64,000 nt of DNA from Mangrovicella endophytica (GCF_002893625.1 NZ_PKMZ01000001.1:806001-870000), one strand, 5' to 3'. Counted from the stretch's first letter, positions 33,589 to 43,804 are shown. The notes: a model not told the origin generated them from the letters alone. Numbers and translations are program-made.

Positions 33589-36500
33589 TTAGCTGCAGCC
33601 GCTGGTCGAGCCGCAGGTGTCGCACTTCAGGCAGGTGCCGTTGCGCACCATGGTGAAGTTCGAGCACTCGGCGCAGCTGTCGCCGGTGTAGCCCTTCATC
33701 AGCGCCTCGGCGCGACGCTCGGCATTGGTCGAGAGCGAGTACCGCGCGTCCTCGTTGACCTTCGCCACCTCGCGCTCATTGGCCTGGTAGGCAAGCGGCT
33801 GGTCGAACAGCCCCTGCGCCGGCGAGATGTCGGCGATCGGGGCGGGATCGCTGACAGGCGCCGACTCGTAGTCGCGCTTGAAGGCCGTGGCCGCCGCCGT
33901 GCCCGAGCCGGCCGTCGCCCGCGATCCGCCGACCGCGACCGGGGCAGGGCCGGAGCGCGTCGTCACCGCAGCGGCAGCCGCGATGGCCGTCACCTTGGCG
34001 GTCGTGCCGGCCGTTGCCGGCACCGCGCCCTTGCCGCCGGCGCCGGAGAGGGCCGAACCCTGCGGCTCGGTGGAGGAGATCAGCCGGAACTTCGCCGTCT
34101 GGCCGCGCACCATGCCATGCGAGACCGGGAGCGGTGCCGGCTTGTCGCCTTCGACGCCGCGGCCGACCGTCGAGGCCGTGATGTCCTCCGGCTGGACATG
34201 GGCGAGGTCGTGCCGGCCGAGATAGGAGACAGCCAGCTCGCGGAAGACGTAGTCGAGGATCGAGGTCGCGTTCTTGATCGCCTCGTTGCCCTGTACGATG
34301 CCCGCCGGCTCGAATCTCGTGAAGGTGAAGGCCTCCACATACTCTTCCAGAGGCACGCCGAACTGCAGACCGAGCGAGATGGCGATGGCGAAGTTGTTCA
34401 TCATGGCGCGGAAGGCGGCGCCTTCCTTGTGCATGTCGATGAAGATCTCGCCGAGGCGTCCATCATCGAACTCGCCGGTGCGCAGATACACCTTGTGCCC
34501 GCCGACGATGGCCTTCTGGGTGTAGCCCTTGCGGCGGTTCGGCAGCTTCTCGCGGTCGCGCACCACCTTCTCGACGATGCGCTCGACAATGCGCTCGGCG
34601 ACTTCCACCGCCTGGGCCGTGGCCGGCGCCGCGATGATGGCGGCGGCCGTCTCCTCGACGAGATCGTCCTCGTCCTCGTCGTCCGAGATCAGTGAGGCGT
34701 TCAGCGGCTGGGAAAGCTTTGAGCCGTCGCGGTAGAGCGCGTTGGCCTTCAGCGCCAGCTTCCAGGACAGCATGTAGGCGGCGTTGCAGTCCTCGACGCT
34801 CGCCTCGTTCGGCATGTTGATCGTCTTGGAGATGGCGCCCGAGATAAAGGGCTGCGCTGCCGCCATCATGCGGATGTGGCTGTCGACGGAGAGATAGCGC
34901 TTGCCGATGCGGCCGCACGGATTGGCGCAGTCGAACACCGGGTAGTGCTCAGGTCGAAGGAAAGGCGCGCCTTCAAGCGTCATCGCGCCGCAGACATGGA
35001 TATTGGCGGCCTCGATGTCCTTCCGGGAGAAGCCGAGGAAGGGCAGCATCTCGAAGGAGAAATCGTTCAGCTGCTCGTCGGTCAGCCCCAGCGCGTCGCG
35101 GCAGAAGGCTTCGCCGAGCGTGTACTTGTTGAACACGAACTTGATGTCGAAAGCCTGCGCCAGCGCGGCGTTGACGGCCTCGATCTGTTCGTCGCCGAAG
35201 CCTTTCGCCCGCAGCGAGCCCGGATTGATCGCCGGCGCCTGGTTGAGGTTGCCGTGGCCGACGGCATAGGCTTCGATCTCGGCGATCTCAGCTTCGGAAT
35301 AGCCGAGGGTGCGCAGCGCCTCCGGCACGGCGCGGTTGATGATCTTGAAGTAGCCGCCGCCGGCAAGCTTCTTGAACTTCACCAGGGCGAAGTCCGGCTC
35401 GATGCCGGTGGTATCGCAATCCATGATCAGGCCGATCGTGCCGGTCGGCGCGATCACCGAGACCTGGGCGTTGCGATAGCCGTTCTGGACGCCGAGCTCG
35501 ACAGCCTCCGTCCACACCGCCTTGGCGCGGCCGGACAGGCGCTTGTCCTTCAGCGCCGCATGGTCGAGCGGCACCGGATCGACCGACAGGCCCTCATAGC
35601 CGTTGGCGATACCCTGCGCGGCGCGGGCATGGTTGCGCATCACCCGCAGCATCGAGTCGGCATTGCGCTCGTAGTCGGGGAAGGCGCCGAGCAGACCGGC
35701 CATCTCCGCCGAGGTGCGGTAGGCGACGCCCGTCATCAGCGCCGAGATGGCGCCGCAGATCGCCCGTGCCTCCTTGGAGTCATAGGGAATGCCGGCGGTC
35801 ATCAGGAGGCCGCCGATATTGGCGAAGCCAAGGCCGAGCGTGCGGTAGTCGTAGGAAAGGCGGGCGATCTCCTTGGACGGGAACTGCGCCATCAGGACGG
35901 AGATCTCGAGCACGATCGTCCACAGCCGCGTCGCATGCTCGAAGGCTTCGGTGTCGAAGCGCTTGGCGGCGTCGCGGAACTGCAAGAGGTTCAGCGAGGC
36001 GAGATTGCAGGCCGTGTCGTCGAGGAACATGTATTCCGAGCAGGGATTGGAGGCGCGGATCTCGCCGGCCGCCGGGCAGGTGTGCCAGTCATTGATGGTG
36101 GTGTGGAACTGGATGCCGGGATCGGCCGAGGCCCAGGCGGCGTAGCCGATGCGCTCCCACAGTTCGCGCGCCTTCAGCGTCTTCGTCACCTTGCCGGTGA
36201 TGCGGGCGGTCAGGTTCCAGTCCCCGTCCTCTTCCACCGAGCGCAGGAATTCGTCGGTGACGCGCACCGAGTTGTTGGAGTTCTGGCCGGCGACGGTGAG
36301 ATACGCCTCGCTGTCCCAGTCGGTGTTGTAGACGGGGAAATCGATGTCCGTGTAGCCCTGCTGCGCGAACTGGATGACGCGCTTGACGTAGTTCTCCGGC
36401 ACCTGCGCGCGCTTGGCGTCCTTGACGGCCCGCTTCAGCGCCGGGTTCTGCATCGGGTCGAAGCGCTCGGCGCCGTCGCCATCGACGCAGGCGGCAAGGA

Positions 36501-37467
36501 TCGCCTTCAGGTGCTTCGACACCGTCTTGGAGCCGGTGACGAGCGCTGCGACCTTCTCCTCCTCACGCACCTTCCAGGAGATGTAGGCCTCGATGTCGGG
36601 ATGATCGATGTCGACCACCACCATCTTGGCGGCCCGGCGCGTAGTGCCGCCGGACTTGATGGCACCGGCGGCGCGGTCGCCGATCTTCAGGAAGCTCATC
36701 AGGCCGGAGGACTTTCCGCCGCCCGACAGCTTCTCGCCCTCGCCACGCAGCGAGGAGAAGTTCGAGCCGGTGCCCGAGCCGTATTTGAACAGGCGCGCTT
36801 CGCGCACCCACAGATCCATGATGCCGCCATCCTGCACCAGATCGTCCGAGACCGACTGGATGAAGCAGGCATGCGGCTGCGGATGCTCATAGGCCGAGGT
36901 CGAGCGGGTCAGCTCGCCGGTGCGATAGTCGACATAGAAATGGCCCTGGCCGGGGCCATCGATGCCGTAGGCCCAATGCAGGCCGGTGTTGAACCACTGC
37001 GGCGAGTTCGGCGCGACCTTCTGCGTCGCGAGCATATAGGCGAGCTCGTCGCGGAAGGCGCGGGCGTCATCTTCCGAGGCGAAGTAGCCGCCCTTCCAAC
37101 CCCAATAGGTCCAGGTGCCGGCGAGGCGATCGAAGACCTGCCGGGCGTCCATCTCCGAGCCGGTGCGCTGGTCCTCGGGCAGCTCGGCGAGCGCGGCCTC
37201 GTCGGCGACGGAACGCCAGAGGAAGGAGGGAACGTCGTTCTCCTCGATCCGCTTCAGGCGGGCCGGGACGCCGGCCTTGCGGAAATACTTCTGCGCCAGG
37301 ATGTCGGACGCCACCTGGCTGAACTGCGCCGGCACGTCGATGTCGGCGAGGCGGAACACCACCGAGCCATCGGGATTGCGGATCTCGCTGGTGGCCTTGC
37401 GGAACTCGATCTGCGCATATGCGCTCTCGCCGGCCCTGGTGTAGCGGCGCTCGACCTTCATGCCCAT
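33589..37467 (-). CDS. nrdJ: Adenosylcobalamin-dependent (class II) ribonucleotide reductase NrdJ
   Basis: A 1292-residue enzyme that makes deoxyribonucleotides using adenosylcobalamin, independently of oxygen. Typical features are [52 protein letters not shown] and [20 protein letters not shown]. The C-terminal tail carries the redox/zinc cysteines [21 protein letters not shown]. The length is normal for the long alphaproteobacterial form. Two NrdR-like boxes 31 bp apart lie upstream. I saw no cobalamin riboswitch before the gene. An alternative start two codons in (ATG at 37461) is possible. Confidence 0.96.
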   Translation of the reverse strand: MGMKVERRYTRAGESAYAQIEFRKATSEIRNPDGSVVFRLADIDVPAQFSQVASDILAQKYFRKAGVPARLKRIEENDVPSFLWRSVADEAALAELPEDQRTGSEMDARQVFDRLAGTWTYWGWKGGYFASEDDARAFRDELAYMLATQKVAPNSPQWFNTGLHWAYGIDGPGQGHFYVDYRTGELTRSTSAYEHPQPHACFIQSVSDDLVQDGGIMDLWVREARLFKYGSGTGSNFSSLRGEGEKLSGGGKSSGLMSFLKIGDRAAGAIKSGGTTRRAAKMVVVDIDHPDIEAYISWKVREEEKVAALVTGSKTVSKHLKAILAACVDGDGAERFDPMQNPALKRAVKDAKRAQVPENYVKRVIQFAQQGYTDIDFPVYNTDWDSEAYLTVAGQNSNNSVRVTDEFLRSVEEDGDWNLTARITGKVTKTLKARELWERIGYAAWASADPGIQFHTTINDWHTCPAAGEIRASNPCSEYMFLDDTACNLASLNLLQFRDAAKRFDTEAFEHATRLWTIVLEISVLMAQFPSKEIARLSYDYRTLGLGFANIGGLLMTAGIPYDSKEARAICGAISALMTGVAYRTSAEMAGLLGAFPDYERNADSMLRVMRNHARAAQGIANGYEGLSVDPVPLDHAALKDKRLSGRAKAVWTEAVELGVQNGYRNAQVSVIAPTGTIGLIMDCDTTGIEPDFALVKFKKLAGGGYFKIINRAVPEALRTLGYSEAEIAEIEAYAVGHGNLNQAPAINPGSLRAKGFGDEQIEAVNAALAQAFDIKFVFNKYTLGEAFCRDALGLTDEQLNDFSFEMLPFLGFSRKDIEAANIHVCGAMTLEGAPFLRPEHYPVFDCANPCGRIGKRYLSVDSHIRMMAAAQPFISGAISKTINMPNEASVEDCNAAYMLSWKLALKANALYRDGSKLSQPLNASLISDDEDEDDLVEETAAAIIAAPATAQAVEVAERIVERIVEKVVRDREKLPNRRKGYTQKAIVGGHKVYLRTGEFDDGRLGEIFIDMHKEGAAFRAMMNNFAIAISLGLQFGVPLEEYVEAFTFTRFEPAGIVQGNEAIKNATSILDYVFRELAVSYLGRHDLAHVQPEDITASTVGRGVEGDKPAPLPVSHGMVRGQTAKFRLISSTEPQGSALSGAGGKGAVPATAGTTAKVTAIAAAAAVTTRSGPAPVAVGGSRATAGSGTAAATAFKRDYESAPVSDPAPIADISPAQGLFDQPLAYQANEREVAKVNEDARYSLSTNAERRAEALMKGYTGDSCAECSNFTMVRNGTCLKCDTCGSTSGCS

Positions 37468-37540
37468 CTTGCCCGTCCTCGTGCTGTGGCGGTTACGGCC
37501 CGCCCGGCCTGCGGCTGCTCCGCCGCCGTCGGAGGGTTGC

Positions 37541-37556
37541 AGCCATTATCTTGTGT
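37541..37556. promoter_or_regulatory. nrdR box: NrdR box 2 (start-proximal) upstream of nrdJ
   Basis: AGCCATTATCTTGTGT matches the NrdR consensus acaCwAtATaTwGtgt at most conserved positions. It lies exactly 31 bp from the second box at 37572, the spacing known for paired NrdR sites. Confidence 0.65.
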
Positions 37557-37571
37557 GACGCTGTCTGCATA

Positions 37572-37587
37572 CCACTACATATAGTGC
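37572..37587. promoter_or_regulatory. nrdR box: NrdR box 1 (start-distal) upstream of nrdJ
   Basis: CCACTACATATAGTGC contains CTACATATAG, matching the core CwAtATaTwG, inside a CACTA...TAGTG palindrome. It pairs with the box at 37541, three helical turns away. NrdR represses ribonucleotide reductase genes when dATP is plentiful. Confidence 0.7.
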
Positions 37588-37899
37588 GGCGCTGCCGTTA
37601 ATGCATCATTACCCACAGCTTCGATGCGGTCTGTGGAGGGCGCTGGAAAACGCTTGCCGGCAAGCTTTTCAGGTGCTTGCGAAGGGCATCTGAAGCGTCG
37701 CCTTCGCAGCCCCATTAGAGCATGATCAGCACATACGGACCGACGCTAAGGCGAGTCCGAAGAGGTGGTCAAGGCGACTCAGCTGCCGCTGACGGGGTCA
37801 ACGCGTGAGTCGCGAATCGGCCATGTGGATAGCGGGGTTCGCTGTTGATGGCGGCGGCGGGCGAGGTGCTCCGCAGCGCACCCTCAGCCGCAGCGCGGG
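37588..37899. other. Intergenic region between nrdJ promoter and the Slam-type gene
   Basis: About 310 bases upstream of the NrdR boxes and downstream of the Slam-type gene's stop. I see no terminator, cobalamin riboswitch motif or convincing small gene. Confidence 0.4.
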
Positions 37900-39327
37900 T
37901 CAGAACTGTTTCACCAGCCTCAGATCGATGCCGTGGCTCGTGAAATCGTCGAAGGCGACAGTCGAGACATTGCGCGTGAAGCTGTAGGTCAGCTGGGGCG
38001 CCAATCCGTGAAAGGTGAAGTCGCGTTTCGTCACCGTCGCCAGCCCCTCGTAGCGGGTGTCTTCCTGAAGATCGAGGAAGGGCTGCGGCTCCTCATAGGT
38101 GCGGCGGGCGACGGTCCCTTGCGCGTAGAGCGTGATGCCGAACGGCAGTTCGGTGTTGTAGCCAAGCCCGCCCGAATACTCGTCGAAGGAATAGAAATCC
38201 TGATCGGTACGCTCACCGGCAAGGCCGCCGATGAAGCGGACGAAGCGCGTCGAATCGATGAAATAGTCGTAGAAGCCGGAGACCTCGCCACGCCACCCGT
38301 CGCGATCGGCGAAGTCGATGTAATCCTGCTTGGCGACTTCGAGGCGCCCATAGACGCGCCCCTTCGTGCCGACGAAGCGGCTGCCTTCGAGCCGAAGACC
38401 GTATTCGCCCACCGTGTCTTCCAGATCGTTCAGGGTGCGTCCGGCGATCAGCGAGAAGGCGAGGCTGCCCCTGGCGAAGCGGCGCTCCAGCCCGACAGCG
38501 CCGTCGAGATCAAGGTCGGCACGTTCGATGGCGGGATAATACCGGCCGGTCGCAGCGAGCGAACCGATCACGGAGAGTTTCGGGGACAGAGGGTGGCGGA
38601 ACAGCACCTCGCCGCCGACAAGCGTGCCGACCCCGGACTTGCGCTTCGATTCCTCGCCGACCTCGGCGCAGACGACCTCGCCGCCGGGCAGCGGGATCGG
38701 AACGCATTGGCGGTCCGTGCCGCTGTTGATGTTGCTGCTCGGCAGCAGCGACGCATAGGCGCGGAAGCGCACCGGGCGGCGGTCGTCGATCGCGCCGACC
38801 AGCGACTTCAGACCACCACCGACGCGGTCGTCGACGCCGGACGCGATCAGGAGTTCGGCCTGGTATTTCGCGGCGTCATCCTGCTTGGCGATGTACAGCG
38901 TCTGGGTCAGGTCGAGCCGGACGAAGGTGAAATCCGGCCGATCCGCAAGGATCGAGCGGAAGGTGGCAATGGCCGCCTCGTACTGGCCCTGCTGACGCTG
39001 GATCAGCCCTTCGACAAAGGCGACGCGATGGCGGTAGGTCGCATCGCCCGGGCCCCAGTCGGCGATCATCCTGCGAGCCGTCGCGTAATCCCCGGCCTTG
39101 ATCAGGCTCCGGACGAGGATCATCAGCTGCTGCGCGTTCGTTACCACGACGCGCGGACCGCGTGCGTCGTCCGTCGCCGCCGAAATCGGCGCGGTGGCGG
39201 TGTGACCGCCGGGCTTCGCCTCACTTGTTTGGTGCGGCTGGGCAAGCGCACCCGACGGCACGGCCGTGATGGCGCAGCCGAACCCCATCACCACTGCCGC
39301 AAGAAGAGCCGGCTGGCGCCACATCAT
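37900..39327 (-). CDS. Slam-type surface lipoprotein assembly modifier (DUF560 barrel)
   Basis: About 475 residues. A signal peptide (LLAAVVMGFGCAITAVPSGALAQ) is followed by TPR-like helices (about 60-170: YATARRMIADWGPGD, YEAAIATFRSILADRPDF). A C-terminal beta-barrel of DUF560 type ends in THGIDLRLVKQF with a terminal Phe, as expected of outer-membrane barrels. Slam proteins move specific lipoproteins to the cell surface. A TbpB-barrel-like lipoprotein gene lies immediately upstream on the same strand, an arrangement typical of Slam and substrate. The start is uncertain between ATG codons at 39327 and 39324 and a GTG at 39354; I chose 39327 for the signal peptide. Confidence 0.8.
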   Translation of the reverse strand: MMWRQPALLAAVVMGFGCAITAVPSGALAQPHQTSEAKPGGHTATAPISAATDDARGPRVVVTNAQQLMILVRSLIKAGDYATARRMIADWGPGDATYRHRVAFVEGLIQRQQGQYEAAIATFRSILADRPDFTFVRLDLTQTLYIAKQDDAAKYQAELLIASGVDDRVGGGLKSLVGAIDDRRPVRFRAYASLLPSSNINSGTDRQCVPIPLPGGEVVCAEVGEESKRKSGVGTLVGGEVLFRHPLSPKLSVIGSLAATGRYYPAIERADLDLDGAVGLERRFARGSLAFSLIAGRTLNDLEDTVGEYGLRLEGSRFVGTKGRVYGRLEVAKQDYIDFADRDGWRGEVSGFYDYFIDSTRFVRFIGGLAGERTDQDFYSFDEYSGGLGYNTELPFGITLYAQGTVARRTYEEPQPFLDLQEDTRYEGLATVTKRDFTFHGLAPQLTYSFTRNVSTVAFDDFTSHGIDLRLVKQF

Positions 39328-39440
39328 GCAGAATACTCGAAGGTTACCGAACACGCGGCCGCGGAGCGCAGGGACGTCTCCGCCAGTCCTGCATGGGCGC
39401 TATGGCCTGCGGAACCGGCGAAGATGCCCGCCTGGAAGTG

Positions 39441-40382
39441 TCAGCGGCGTGTCGCCGTCGCTGTCGCTGCGCTGCCGGAGAACGAGCCGATGATGTTCAC
39501 GCGCTCGCCAGTTGCGCCGTCAGGGACGACAGTCCGTCCGCTGCCGGCGAAGACGCCGATCACCCCTTCCGCATCGCGGCCGAAGAACGAGCCGACGCCG
39601 GCGCCGATGCTGTCGGCATTGGGATCGATGGTCGCGACTTCACTGCCGCCATTGTGCAGACGGATATTGGTGATGTCGAAGTCCGAGGTTCCGGCTTCCG
39701 AGAGTTCGCCATTGAAGGTCATCTCGTCCGCAGCCAGGCCGGTGCGTCCGGACGTGTCCACGATGTTGCCGTCGATCGCGCTGCCGCTGCCGGCGAAGTT
39801 CACATCCATGCCCATCCGCCCGAAAATGCTGACCTCCTGAGAGCCCATCGCGCCGGTGACCTGGCCCGAGCCGACATAGGTCGCGGTGTGATTGTTCGCC
39901 TTCAGGCGCGCCATGGTGTCGTCGGTCGAGCGCGTGCCGGCATAGGAGTAGGCAAACTCCGTCTGCTGCTCATTGGTCGGATTGTATTCGGAATAGACGA
40001 GGAAAGTGTCGTCGACGCCGTCAGCAACATTCACGCGACTGACCAAGGCGCGTCCGCCATTCGGCAGCGCGTAGAAGCGACCTTCGCTGGAGCCGTCATT
40101 GGTGCCGGTGAACGAGGAGACGAGACCCGGCGACGTGAGAGACAGCTCGGTACGATCCGCGTTCTCGGTAATCGTCGTATCGGCAACGCCGCTCAGGACG
40201 GCAGGGTCCGACAGGTCGCCATCGCCGCTGCCGGAGTCCCGCGTGACCAAATAGGCTGTCCGTGCGTTTGTCGGATTGCTATCGTCGAAGCCCTGGACGC
40301 CGCCTGATGGACAGCCGGCAAGCGGCAGCAGCCCCGCAGTGAGCAGAGCGGCACGGCCAAGTATACTGATGCGCATGGTCAT
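39441..40382 (-). CDS. Putative Slam-dependent surface lipoprotein (TbpB-like barrel)
   Basis: A 313-residue lipoprotein. A signal peptide ends in lipobox LPLAGC, and the mature protein is rich in Gly, Ser, Thr and Asn with short alternating strands. The C terminus reads GAGVGSFFGRDAEGVIGVFA, then a final barrel strand region NIIGSFSG; the G.FFG..A.E..G.F pattern is the hallmark of transferrin-binding-protein-B-like C-lobe barrels. It is encoded 87-113 bp upstream of the Slam-type gene, depending on the start used there, on the same strand, so it is the likely cargo. The ligand is unknown. The ATG at 40376 is an alternative start. Confidence 0.7.
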   Translation of the reverse strand: MTMRISILGRAALLTAGLLPLAGCPSGGVQGFDDSNPTNARTAYLVTRDSGSGDGDLSDPAVLSGVADTTITENADRTELSLTSPGLVSSFTGTNDGSSEGRFYALPNGGRALVSRVNVADGVDDTFLVYSEYNPTNEQQTEFAYSYAGTRSTDDTMARLKANNHTATYVGSGQVTGAMGSQEVSIFGRMGMDVNFAGSGSAIDGNIVDTSGRTGLAADEMTFNGELSEAGTSDFDITNIRLHNGGSEVATIDPNADSIGAGVGSFFGRDAEGVIGVFAGSGRTVVPDGATGERVNIIGSFSGSAATATATRR

Positions 40383-40569
40383 ACGTGTGCGAGCCCCCCA
40401 GCTCCATTGGGCACTGGCGGACATCGCTAGCACCTGATCTTCGGCCTCTTGTTCAGGCCGTGCGATCATTGAGCGTAAGGTGCCGCAGGGGCGAGTCAAC
40501 TATTCATGGAGCAGTTCTAATCAAGGCGATCATGCTGTGGCCATGACGCAACGGAATCAAAGTACGTCG

Positions 40570-40601
40570 GCGGCGCTGACTTTGACTTAGGTCAGCGCCG
40601 C
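40570..40601. repeat. 11-bp inverted repeat between ohr and the lipoprotein gene
   Basis: GCGGCGCTGAC (40570-40580) and its exact complement (40591-40601) flank a 10-base loop. It lies 18 bp beyond the ohr stop, so it may stabilise or end the ohr mRNA. There is no U run on either side, so it is not a standard terminator. Confidence 0.5.
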
Positions 40602-40618
40602 GTGTTGGCGGCTGCCGT

Positions 40619-41041
40619 TCACACCACACCGATGCGGACATTCAGGCCATGCCGGGTGGCGTGCGAGTAGGGACAGACGACATGAGCTGCGGCGATGAGA
40701 TCATCGACCGTTTCACGGTCGAGATCGGGGACGTGAGCGGCCAGCGCGACGTCAAGCCCGAACCCCTCGCCATCGTCGCGCGGGCCGATGCCGACTGTGG
40801 CAGTCACCGTTGCGTCATCGGGGATGCGGATCTTCCGCTTGCCGGCGACGAACTTCAGGGCACCGAGGAAGCAGGCGGCGTAGCCTGCCGCAAACAGCTG
40901 TTCGGGGTTGTTGCCCGGGCCGCCCGGTCCGCCAAGTTCCTTAGGGGTCGTGAGATCCACCCCGAAGGTTCCGTCCTTCGTGGCTGCGATACCCGTGCGT
41001 CCGCCCGTAGCGACCGCTTCGGTGCTGTAGAGAATTTTCAT
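40619..41041 (-). CDS. ohr: Organic hydroperoxide resistance protein Ohr (OsmC family)
   Basis: A 140-residue thiol peroxidase that reduces organic hydroperoxides. Both active-site cysteines are visible: GYAACFLGALKFV (resolving/reactive pair member near residue 58) and VVCPYSHATR near residue 122. The N terminus ILYSTEAVATGGRTG is typical. The ATG at 41041 has GGAG six bases upstream; a TTG two codons earlier is less likely. It is divergent from ohrR with a palindrome between them. Confidence 0.95.
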   Translation of the reverse strand: MKILYSTEAVATGGRTGIAATKDGTFGVDLTTPKELGGPGGPGNNPEQLFAAGYAACFLGALKFVAGKRKIRIPDDATVTATVGIGPRDDGEGFGLDVALAAHVPDLDRETVDDLIAAAHVVCPYSHATRHGLNVRIGVV

Positions 41042-41080
41042 CGTCAACTCCTACATCTAAAAGGTATGCCGCGATATCGT

Positions 41081-41092
41081 TTATCGCGATAA
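41081..41092. promoter_or_regulatory. Candidate OhrR operator
   Basis: The perfect 12-bp palindrome TTATCGCGATAA lies 40 bp from the ohr ATG in the ohr-ohrR intergenic region. A related but imperfect motif, GCGATATCG, is adjacent on its left. OhrR-type MarR repressors bind inverted repeats in this position. Confidence 0.5.
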
Positions 41093-41192
41093 CCGTCCCT
41101 AACGGGAAAGCTGACTGATGTCGAGAAAGTTTTCGCGCGATCGATTGTTGTGATAGGGAGTTGGTGAATGTCGCCTCTAAGGACCATAGGCT

Positions 41193-41645
41193 ATGGCAAG
41201 TACGGCCAAGCAGCTGCGCCTCGATGATCAGCTCTGCTACGGCATTTATTCGCTGTCGCTGGCGATCAACCGCGCCTACAAGCCGCTGCTCGACCGCCTC
41301 GGCATCACCTATCCCCAATATCTGGTGCTGATGGCGCTGTGGGAGACGGATAGTCAGACGGTCGGAGCCATCGGCGAGCGCCTGATGCTGGAGTCCAGCA
41401 CGCTGACGCCGCTCCTGAAGCGGTTGGAAGCCGCGGGTCTTGTCGAGCGGCGGCGCAACCCGGCTGACGAGCGCCAGGTCATTGTTGCCCTGACGTCATC
41501 GGGACGGGCGCTCGAAGCGGAAGCCGATTGTCTGCCGAAGGCTCTTCTTGCCGCGTCCGGCAAGGCCATCCCGACCCTTATGGACCTCAATCGCGAGGTG
41601 CGGCTGCTGCGCGATGCGATCGTCGCCGCAGAGCCGGAGGCCTGA
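41193..41645 (+). CDS. ohrR: OhrR, MarR-family organic peroxide sensor
   Basis: A 150-residue MarR-type regulator. [20 protein letters not shown] carries the conserved N-terminal sensing cysteine (Cys15) of OhrR proteins, and [12 protein letters not shown] plus [18 protein letters not shown] form the winged helix. Oxidation of the cysteine by organic hydroperoxides releases DNA and induces ohr. It is encoded divergently from ohr. Confidence 0.93.
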   Translation: MASTAKQLRLDDQLCYGIYSLSLAINRAYKPLLDRLGITYPQYLVLMALWETDSQTVGAIGERLMLESSTLTPLLKRLEAAGLVERRRNPADERQVIVALTSSGRALEAEADCLPKALLAASGKAIPTLMDLNREVRLLRDAIVAAEPEA

Positions 41646-41705
41646 AAAAGAGCGCGACGATGTCGCTGGCCGGGCGGGGGGAATCGCGCCGGTGTAACGG
41701 CTGCC

Positions 41706-42203
41706 TCAGCCCTGCGTGCCCTTGGCGATCGGCGCCTGGAAGGTCAGGCCGAGATCCCAGGGGAAGAAGATCCAGGTGTCCTGCGACACTTCGGTGATGA
41801 AGGTGTCGACCAGCGGACGGCCCTTCGGCTTGGCATAGACGGTCGCGAAATGCGCCCTCGGCAGCATCGCCCGCACGAGGCCAGCGGTCTTGCCGGTGTC
41901 GGTGAGATCGTCGACGATGAGGATGCCATCGCCTTCACCTTCCAGAAGGCTCGGCGTCACCTCCTTCAGCACCTGCAGTTCACCCTGCTCGTTGTATTCG
42001 TGATAGGAGGCGATGCAGACGGTTTCGATCATCCGCGTGCCGAGCTCGCGGGCGATGATGGCCGCCGGAACGAGGCCGCCGCGGGTGATGCAGACGATGG
42101 CCTTCCAATCCGGGCGGATACCGGCCAGGCGCCAGGCAAGCGCCCGCGCGTCCCGGTGGAACTGGTCCCATGACACCGGAAAGGATTTTTCGACCATCGA
42201 CAT
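41706..42203 (-). CDS. gpt: Xanthine phosphoribosyltransferase (Gpt)
   Basis: A 165-residue purine salvage enzyme that converts xanthine or guanine and PRPP to nucleotides. The PRPP-binding signature [13 protein letters not shown] is present, with [17 protein letters not shown] upstream and WIFFPWD near the C terminus, typical of the Gpt family. It is a single gene with no close operon partner. Confidence 0.93.
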   Translation of the reverse strand: MSMVEKSFPVSWDQFHRDARALAWRLAGIRPDWKAIVCITRGGLVPAAIIARELGTRMIETVCIASYHEYNEQGELQVLKEVTPSLLEGEGDGILIVDDLTDTGKTAGLVRAMLPRAHFATVYAKPKGRPLVDTFITEVSQDTWIFFPWDLGLTFQAPIAKGTQG

Positions 42204-42437
42204 CGTCGGCTCTCCCGCTTCTTCTATCAGAGCGGTCTGGTAGACCGCAGCCCTTCCGGGAGCAAGCGCGAGCAGCTCCGAGCGACGGCGATGTCGGCAG
42301 CGTCCGGGCTGGTTCGTGTGACGATGACGTAACTGGGGTGGTGAACACTGCGTAGCACTGGGGCCAACCCTTCACGGTGGCGGCCAGGGTGAATGGTTGC
42401 TACTCCAAACCGTCGATCATCATAAGGACCATCCTCG

Positions 42438-42824
42438 ATGCAGCTCAACACCTGGCAGCCGCGCGTGCTTTCCGTGCTGCGCATCGTCAGCGCGCTTCTC
42501 TTCCTGCAGCATGGCACGCAGAAGATCCTTGGTTTTCCAGCGTCCGAGAGGGGGATGCCGGAGCTGATGTCGCTGGCAGGGGCTGCGGGGCTGATCGAGT
42601 TGATCGGTGGCGCGCTCCTGCTCATCGGCCTGTTCTCGCGTCCGGCCGCCTTCATCATGTCCGGCCAGATGGCGGTCGCCTACTGGATGGCGCATGCGCC
42701 GAGCAGCCCGTTCCCGATCATCAACCAGGGGGACTCGGCCATCCTCTACTGCTTCGTTTTCCTCTACATCGTTTTCGCAGGCCCCGGCCCGTGGAGCGTC
42801 GATGCCGCGCGCGGTCGAGCCTGA
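42438..42824 (+). CDS. DoxX family membrane protein
   Basis: A 128-residue membrane protein with four hydrophobic segments. VLSVLRIVSALLFLQHGTQK and LIELIGGALLLIGLFSRPAA match the DoxX/YphA pattern. The ATG has AAGGA about eight bases upstream. Family members are small quinone- or redox-linked membrane proteins; the precise role here is unknown. Confidence 0.88.
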   Translation: MQLNTWQPRVLSVLRIVSALLFLQHGTQKILGFPASERGMPELMSLAGAAGLIELIGGALLLIGLFSRPAAFIMSGQMAVAYWMAHAPSSPFPIINQGDSAILYCFVFLYIVFAGPGPWSVDAARGRA

Positions 42825-42876
42825 TCGCTCCAGCGGTCAGACCTGAGTCTATCGGCGGCGGCTTAGCCCGCCGCCG

Positions 42877-43623
42877 CTACGAACGCGCAGCGAGCGCTGC
42901 AAGCATCGCCTCGACATCCCGAGCTGCGGCGGCCAAGGCTGCCTCGTCGCGTGAACGCAGCACCAGTTCGGTGGAATAGCGCTCGCGCTGGAAGCTCGGA
43001 TAGGAGCCGATCGACACCGCCGGATGTCGGGACTGGATCGCGGCCAGCGGGTCACCGATGTCGCCTTCGCCGAACGGGCAGGGGATGCTGACGCTGGAGA
43101 TCGCCTGTCCCGCCGGCAGATCCGGCAGCACGTTCTGCAGCATCGCCTGGAAGATCGCCGGCACGCCGGCCATGACGAAGACGTTGTCGATCCGGAAGCC
43201 CGGCGCGACGGATACCGGATTGTCGATGAGGCTGGCGCCTTGCGGAGTTCGTGTCATCCGCCGGCGCGCCGGCGTGAACTCCAGACCGCGCTGTTCGTAA
43301 TGCGCCGACAGCAGCGCCACGGCTTGCGGATGCTCGGAGATGGGCAGGCCGAACGCCGCCGCGACGGCATCGGCGGTGATGTCGTCATGGGTCGGCCCGA
43401 TCCCACCCGATGTGAAGACGAGATCGTAGCTGCGGCGCAGCGTGTTGAGCGTATCGGCGATCATCTGCGGCTCGTCGCCGACGATCCGCACCTCCTTCAG
43501 ATCGATGCCGCAGGCGGTCAGCGTCTCCGCCAGGACCCCGATGTTCTTGTCCTTGGTGCGGCCGGAGAGAAGCTCGTCACCGATGGCCAGCATCGCGGCG
43601 GTTGCGGAAGGGGCAGCGGACAT
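42877..43623 (-). CDS. CinA N-terminal/MoaB-Mog-type molybdopterin-binding domain protein
   Basis: A 248-residue protein with the competence/damage-inducible CinA N-terminal fold: AAMLAIGDELLSGRTKDKN at the start and YDLVFTSGGIGPTHDDITAD as the nucleotide/pterin-binding motif. The nicotinamide-nucleotide deamidase domain of full-length CinA is absent, which is common in alphaproteobacteria. The ATG at 43623 is preceded by GGTGAC; an upstream ATG at 43668 would add 15 unconserved residues. Such proteins may act in nucleotide pool cleaning; their substrate is uncertain. Confidence 0.88.
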   Translation of the reverse strand: MSAAPSATAAMLAIGDELLSGRTKDKNIGVLAETLTACGIDLKEVRIVGDEPQMIADTLNTLRRSYDLVFTSGGIGPTHDDITADAVAAAFGLPISEHPQAVALLSAHYEQRGLEFTPARRRMTRTPQGASLIDNPVSVAPGFRIDNVFVMAGVPAIFQAMLQNVLPDLPAGQAISSVSIPCPFGEGDIGDPLAAIQSRHPAVSIGSYPSFQRERYSTELVLRSRDEAALAAAARDVEAMLAALAARS

Positions 43624-43804
43624 GACGTCACCAACTTGATTCGATCTGACAAGGAAAGGCGGCAGCACGCGGCAAAAGCAAGCGTTCTCCCCGCATGGAC
43701 AGTGCGTCGCACCGCCACGATCAGGCGTTGAGCCGCTGACTGGGCTATGTCAGCTCTGAGGTTCGCCGAAGGGGCGGATGATCGCAAACAAGGAGATGAT
43801 CGCG

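Noticed and set aside
34876-37584. A 902-codon open frame on the plus strand opposite nrdJ
   Set aside because: It is the antisense shadow of nrdJ: it exists because of the strong third-position GC bias and has no family resemblance, while nrdJ has complete motifs. Similar antisense frames opposite nosZ/nosD (10208-11803), the helicase (24402-26192), tolC (59377-60729) and valS (62084-63901) were rejected for the same reason.
37468-37899. Adenosylcobalamin riboswitch before nrdJ
   Set aside because: I looked for the conserved B12-box core (GCCACTG) on the minus strand and did not find it.
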